Assembly: GCF_018140925.1 (NCBI RefSeq)
Contig: NZ_CP073315.1
Coordinates: 1,984,001 to 2,048,000 of the forward strand
Reading direction: 5' to 3'
DNA from: Psychrobacillus sp. INOP01
GTDB lineage: Bacteria > Bacillota > Bacilli > Bacillales_A > Planococcaceae
DNA: 64,000 bases
Of the stretch, positions 60,537 through 64,000 are shown piece after piece. The notes beneath the pieces were generated by a model. That model saw only the letters and a list, made by a program, of their open reading frames with translations, made no database searches and was not told the origin of the DNA. Within the stretch, counting starts at the first letter, position 1; the number at the start of each line of letters is the position of its first letter. Position numbers and translations under genes: made by a program.

Positions 60537-61457
60537 CTATTTCTTTTTATCTCTACTACTTTCTAATGTCTTGATTATACGAAACAACAGTTCATTCACA
60601 GGTGTTTTGACATGTAATTTTCTTCCTAGATCTATCACTTTCTGCGAGAACATTGGCACTTCTGTGAGCCTTCCCGCTTCTATATCCTGGAGCATTGATG
60701 GTTTTCCTTCCTCACTTAAACCGCTAATAATTCTATCAAAAAACACATCAATATCCCCCTCTTTTAATTGGATATTCTGCGCCTGAGCTAATTGTACAAC
60801 CTCCATCATCGCCTCCTTTGCGATTTCCTTCGCATAAGAAACCTGTTGGAAAATGCCATATGTAGCTTGAGTAATTGCGGACGTTTGGTTAATGCCCACA
60901 TTGATCATAAATTTGTACCAGAGTACTTGCTCCATATCAACCGGGATTTCATTCGGTATACCGGCACTTTCAAAGCATTCTTTTACGGCTAAAAGCTGTT
61001 GTGAAATTGCTTTATTGTATTTCATTCCAAACGATATTTTTCCATGGTTCGAACAAAAAACACTGTTGTTCTCTCTTGTTGCATCAATTCCATTGCTGAT
61101 AGCATAAATAACTTTTTCATCCCCATATGTGAAAGCTATCTCTTCTTCACTCGTTATTCCATTTAGTAAAGACATGATCATCGTATTTTCTCCCACTTGA
61201 TTGTGTATGTCTCGAATTGCCTGTGGAAGATGATTATACTTTACGGAAACAATGATTAGATCTGCCGGGACCGTTACTTCGTCAGGGGTAATGAAAACAA
61301 ATGGAATACTTTCCCCATTTACATACACCCCTTCCGCTTCGTAACGAGATTTTCTTTCCTTATCTACTAATACTCGTAAGTTCACATCATTTACTTGCCT
61401 CAAGAGATTTCCATATACACTACCTATCGCACCTAATCCTATTAACGTTATATTCAT
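60537..61457 (-). CDS. panE: 2-dehydropantoate 2-reductase (PanE/ApbA family)
   Basis: A 306-aa NADPH enzyme: Rossmann site GLGAIGSVYGNLL at residues 7-19, LIIVSVKYNHLPQAI with the catalytic-region Lys, GITSEEEIA, and C-terminal KFMINVGINQTSAIT and GKPSMLQDIEAGRLTEV, which are typical. PanE reduces ketopantoate to pantoate for coenzyme A synthesis; some family members act on other 2-oxoacids. It is 11 bp after the serine hydrolase gene. Confidence 0.88.
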   Translation of the reverse strand: MNITLIGLGAIGSVYGNLLRQVNDVNLRVLVDKERKSRYEAEGVYVNGESIPFVFITPDEVTVPADLIIVSVKYNHLPQAIRDIHNQVGENTMIMSLLNGITSEEEIAFTYGDEKVIYAISNGIDATRENNSVFCSNHGKISFGMKYNKAISQQLLAVKECFESAGIPNEIPVDMEQVLWYKFMINVGINQTSAITQATYGIFQQVSYAKEIAKEAMMEVVQLAQAQNIQLKEGDIDVFFDRIISGLSEEGKPSMLQDIEAGRLTEVPMFSQKVIDLGRKLHVKTPVNELLFRIIKTLESSRDKKK

Positions 61458-61468
61458 AATTGTTCTCC

Positions 61469-62269
61469 TTACTGTAAGTATTTATATATTTCCTCCCCAA
61501 TTTGAGAAATAATTCGTTTCGAAAGTAAATCATCTTCATCCTTTGATAGAATCGTTGCAATAAACTTGCGATCACCTACATAAAAAATTCCTACGTCATG
61601 ACGAGTTCCCGGAATCCAGCCTGTCTTATTAGCTAACTCCCATGGCGTCATTCCATGATCAAAATCAGAATATGGAGATGGTAATTTCTCTGGTAAACAA
61701 TCACGTACCTGTTGTTTTTTCATCACATCTACCATTCGTCCACTTGCTGGATCACTCACTAAATCTCCTGTAGCCATCTTATGTAAAAGTGTAGCTATGT
61801 CCACTGCAGCTATACGATTCGCACCCTTCGGATTAGACCTACTCAACATGAGCTTGTTATAAAAAGTACTATAAACCATACCAGCTTCTTTCATCGCATT
61901 TTGAATATTCACTACTCCTATAAGGTCGATTAATAGATTAGTTGCCGTATTATCACTTTGAATAATCATCAGCATAATGATGTCTTGAAGTGGAAGGGAT
62001 AACCCCGGAGTAAAATGCTGAAGTACACCCGATCCTCCCACATAATCTTTTCCATCGAGAATGATTAAATCCGTTAAGGCCAAGTCTCCACTTTCCACTG
62101 CACTATAAACCGAAGCCATGATAGGTACCTTAATCACACTTGCCGCATAAAAAAGCTCCTGTTCGTTATGCTCCCATTTCTCCCCTGAATTTAAATCCTC
62201 TAGAACGATACCCCAAGTCCCTTTTGACGGTGCAATCAATTTCTCAATCTTGCTCACAAGCTCCTCCAT
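61469..62269 (-). CDS. Class A beta-lactamase-related serine hydrolase
   Basis: A 266-aa protein with the three class A motifs: S44-x-x-K47 (AASVIKVPI), SDN in IIQSDNTATNLL and KTG in NKTGWIPGTRHDVGIFY. There is no signal peptide, so it is not a secreted penicillinase; an intracellular esterase or peptidase role is likely. It precedes panE, perhaps in one transcript. ATG at 62269. Confidence 0.85.
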   Translation of the reverse strand: MEELVSKIEKLIAPSKGTWGIVLEDLNSGEKWEHNEQELFYAASVIKVPIMASVYSAVESGDLALTDLIILDGKDYVGGSGVLQHFTPGLSLPLQDIIMLMIIQSDNTATNLLIDLIGVVNIQNAMKEAGMVYSTFYNKLMLSRSNPKGANRIAAVDIATLLHKMATGDLVSDPASGRMVDVMKKQQVRDCLPEKLPSPYSDFDHGMTPWELANKTGWIPGTRHDVGIFYVGDRKFIATILSKDEDDLLSKRIISQIGEEIYKYLQ

Positions 62270-62364
62270 AGTTCATCCCCCTATAGTAAATCTATTTGTT
62301 TTATTATAGACTATTTGTGAATATATTTTTTGAAAATTACATTTTTAGATGGAGCACACAACTA

Positions 62365-63279
62365 ATGAGACAACAACTACTATTAATACAACAAGTAATT
62401 GATTATATAGACAATCAAATAAAAGAAGAAATTCATCCTGAAAACCTTGCAAAGCTTATTGGATATTCTCCTTTTCATTTTTATCGGATATTCCAACAAA
62501 CAACTGGTTACACCGTTATGGATTATGTACAAAAAAGAAAGCTACAATTTGCTTTGTTTGAGTTACTCCAAGGGGAGAAGATTATCGATATCGCATTAGA
62601 ATATGGATTCAAAACGCATGCTGGTTTTACTAAAGCTTTTAAACGCTGCTTTGGTAGTCCTCCGAGTCTTTATAAATTGCATTGTCCGGTTTCATTGCCC
62701 CAGAAATTAGATTTAAATAGCCTCCATCAAAAGAAAACAGGCGGAATAGTACTGCAGCCTAAGATAATTTCTAAACCCCCTTTTGAAGTTGCAGGAAAAA
62801 CGTTTGACAGTCGCTTAGAGAAGGTGTTTTTTACAAGAGATGCCCCTGCTTTTTGGGAGCAAAGAATTTCTTCCGATGAATCTATCGAGACAACATTATA
62901 CAATCTCTTATCACCAAAAGAACACGGAGAGTATTGCCTTAATCTAAGTGGGTCAGAGTATAAGAATAGCTTCACTTATTTATTTGCAGTGAATTACGAT
63001 AAAGGGACACCTATACCAGAAGGAATCACTATGTTGCAGATCAAAGCCACAAATTATGCCGTTTTTAAAACTCCTCTAGTAAATGTAGATCAATTTGTTG
63101 CTTCTATTAAAGGAACTTGGCGATATATTTTAGAAGACTGGCTACCCCACTCTCTTTATGAGGTGGATGAGGACAGCTACGACTTTGAGTACTATGATGA
63201 ACATTGTCATGACTGGGAATACGAAAAAATATATATGGAGATTTACTTGCCGATTAAAGAGAGGGATAGTCTAAAATAA
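62365..63279 (+). CDS. AraC family regulator with GyrI-like effector domain
   Basis: A 304-aa protein. Two HTH motifs of the AraC domain (HPENLAKLIGYSPFHFYRIFQ and IIDIALEYGFKTHAGFTKAFKR) occupy residues 1-100; the C-terminal GyrI-like/AraC-E-binding domain (FTYLFAVNYDKGTPIPEGI, AVFKTPLVNVDQFVASIKGTW) binds small drug-like ligands in relatives such as Rob and BmrR. The ATG at 62365 behind GGAG was chosen; open frame extends upstream without a ribosome site. Confidence 0.88.
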   Translation: MRQQLLLIQQVIDYIDNQIKEEIHPENLAKLIGYSPFHFYRIFQQTTGYTVMDYVQKRKLQFALFELLQGEKIIDIALEYGFKTHAGFTKAFKRCFGSPPSLYKLHCPVSLPQKLDLNSLHQKKTGGIVLQPKIISKPPFEVAGKTFDSRLEKVFFTRDAPAFWEQRISSDESIETTLYNLLSPKEHGEYCLNLSGSEYKNSFTYLFAVNYDKGTPIPEGITMLQIKATNYAVFKTPLVNVDQFVASIKGTWRYILEDWLPHSLYEVDEDSYDFEYYDEHCHDWEYEKIYMEIYLPIKERDSLK

Positions 63280-63401
63280 GCACTAATAAATACCGTTATC
63301 CATTTGAAGATTACTTACCAGAATACATGCACCGTAATACTATACATAAACAGAAGGTAATTGAGTAATCTACTATACTAAGCAGTAGAAAAGAGACTAA
63401 A

Positions 63402-64000
63402 ATGAAAAAGATTGAATCTAACCATTTCGTAAATCATCTATATATCAAAAAACAAATGAGTAGGAAAAAAACGATTATGATTTTCCATGGATGGGGATCG
63501 AGTGTTCATAATTATAAACGACCTGCAGAAAATCTTTCGACGCTTGGTTTCAAAATCATTGTTCCAGAAATAATATTTCACGATAGCAGAAGTAAGTTCG
63601 AAAATCATTTTCTGAAAGAAGTTACTCAAAAATACTTCTGGAAGACAATTTTTAGAAGTATTGATGAAGCTTCACTCCTTTTTGAAGAATTAGGCATTCT
63701 TAAGGAAGATACTATTCTTATGGGGATATCTATGGGAGGATTTATTGCAAATGGGATATATGCAAATGGTCAAAATTTTGCTGGCTTAGTTAATATTAAT
63801 GGATCCGGGTCATTTCTTTTGTCAGAAAAAATTTTCCGACAAAATGACCACCGTCCGAGGTTGTCGATTGCAGAGACTAAAGAAATAAATATCTATAATC
63901 CAATTGATAAAATCGCATGCCCTTCCCCCATATTATTAATGCACGGAGAACAAGATACTATTGTTTCAATTGAAGGTCAGAAAGATTACTTTAACTTTTT
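63402..64000 (+). CDS. Alpha/beta hydrolase, C-terminus cut by window edge
   Basis: The frame is open from the ATG at 63402 to the end of the window (199 codons). It starts MKKIESNHFVNHLYIKKQ, with the oxyanion-region IFHGWGSSVHNY near 30-40, the nucleophile elbow GISMGGF near 110 and the acid-strand segment LMHGEQDTIV near 183. These give a serine hydrolase of the BAAT/prolyl-oligopeptidase-like type; substrate unknown. The ribosome site is weak (AAAGAG). The catalytic His would lie beyond the window. Confidence 0.82.
   Translation, partial: MKKIESNHFVNHLYIKKQMSRKKTIMIFHGWGSSVHNYKRPAENLSTLGFKIIVPEIIFHDSRSKFENHFLKEVTQKYFWKTIFRSIDEASLLFEELGILKEDTILMGISMGGFIANGIYANGQNFAGLVNINGSGSFLLSEKIFRQNDHRPRLSIAETKEINIYNPIDKIACPSPILLMHGEQDTIVSIEGQKDYFNF

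Noticed and set aside
1-64000. CRISPR arrays, tRNA/rRNA genes, prophage or insertion sequences
   Set aside because: No regularly spaced repeats, no tRNA-like cloverleaf noticed, and no integrase, transposase or phage structural genes among the coding regions.

Overview
The window is chromosomal DNA of a low-GC, spore-forming member of the Bacillales. The gene content (ctsR-mcsA-mcsB-clpC, the dppABCDE-ykfABCD peptide operon, a CotD-like coat protein, S-box and CodY-type control) and several structured intergenic repeats of a kind I associate with Planococcaceae (Lysinibacillus, Sporosarcina, Psychrobacillus relatives) suggest that family; the genus is not determined. No rRNA, tRNA, CRISPR array, insertion sequence or prophage was seen. 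Both ends are cut inside genes (clpC on the left, an alpha/beta hydrolase on the right).

Layout. 1-2300: class III heat-shock operon ctsR-mcsA-mcsB-clpC with a CtsR operator. 2383-4191: a GNAT acetyltransferase, then an RsgA-type ribosome GTPase preceded by a promoter, a 21-codon leader ORF and a terminator that can form an alternative structure, a likely ribosome-sensing attenuator. 4505-14200: dppABCDE-ykfABCD in the Bacillus subtilis order, for uptake of murein/D-amino-acid peptides and their breakdown, with a CodY-like box at the promoter. 14365-21057: CotD-like coat protein, BCCT transporter, a SAM-riboswitch operon (cyclase plus MetE-like protein), a dual-specificity phosphatase, CorA and a tubby-like membrane protein.

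21138-34509: a complete-looking ethanolamine-utilisation microcompartment locus, eutW-V-H-S-P-A-B-C-L-E-M-pduL-N-M' ending in a malate dehydrogenase. EutW/EutV are the two-component antitermination pair. Two intrinsic terminators, before eutH and before eutA, each overlap a small hairpin with an A-x-x-G-x-x hexaloop, the signature bound by ANTAR regulators. EutH imports ethanolamine, EutBC (kept active by EutA) makes acetaldehyde, EutE makes acetyl-CoA, PduL makes acetyl phosphate, and EutS/M/M'/L/N build the shell. EutG, EutT, EutJ and EutQ are absent from the window.

34752-49390: mostly single genes (thioesterase, DUF4003, RluF-like pseudouridine synthase, MurE-like ligase, serine hydrolase, RsbR/STAS protein, VOC, ASCH, AlaX editing protein, a putative coat protein, MarR plus MFS pair, Cu/Zn SOD lipoprotein, CAP-domain protein). 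A cluster of five DnaA-box-like 9-mers lies at 42526-42633. 49636-64000: AlkD-like protein and nitroreductase, DUF779 plus aldehyde dehydrogenase, an LLM oxidoreductase, an Rrf2-regulated NAD(P)-binding protein with two matching operators, YitT, an acetyl-CoA hydrolase/transferase with a LytTR regulator, a TRM11-like methylase, a ketopantoate reductase, a class-A-like serine hydrolase, an AraC/GyrI regulator and the partial hydrolase.

The strongest leads for unreported biology are the rsgA leader-peptide attenuator (4000-4191), the two-checkpoint ANTAR control and malate dehydrogenase of the eut locus, the SAM-controlled cyclase/MetE-like pair, and the DnaA-box cluster.
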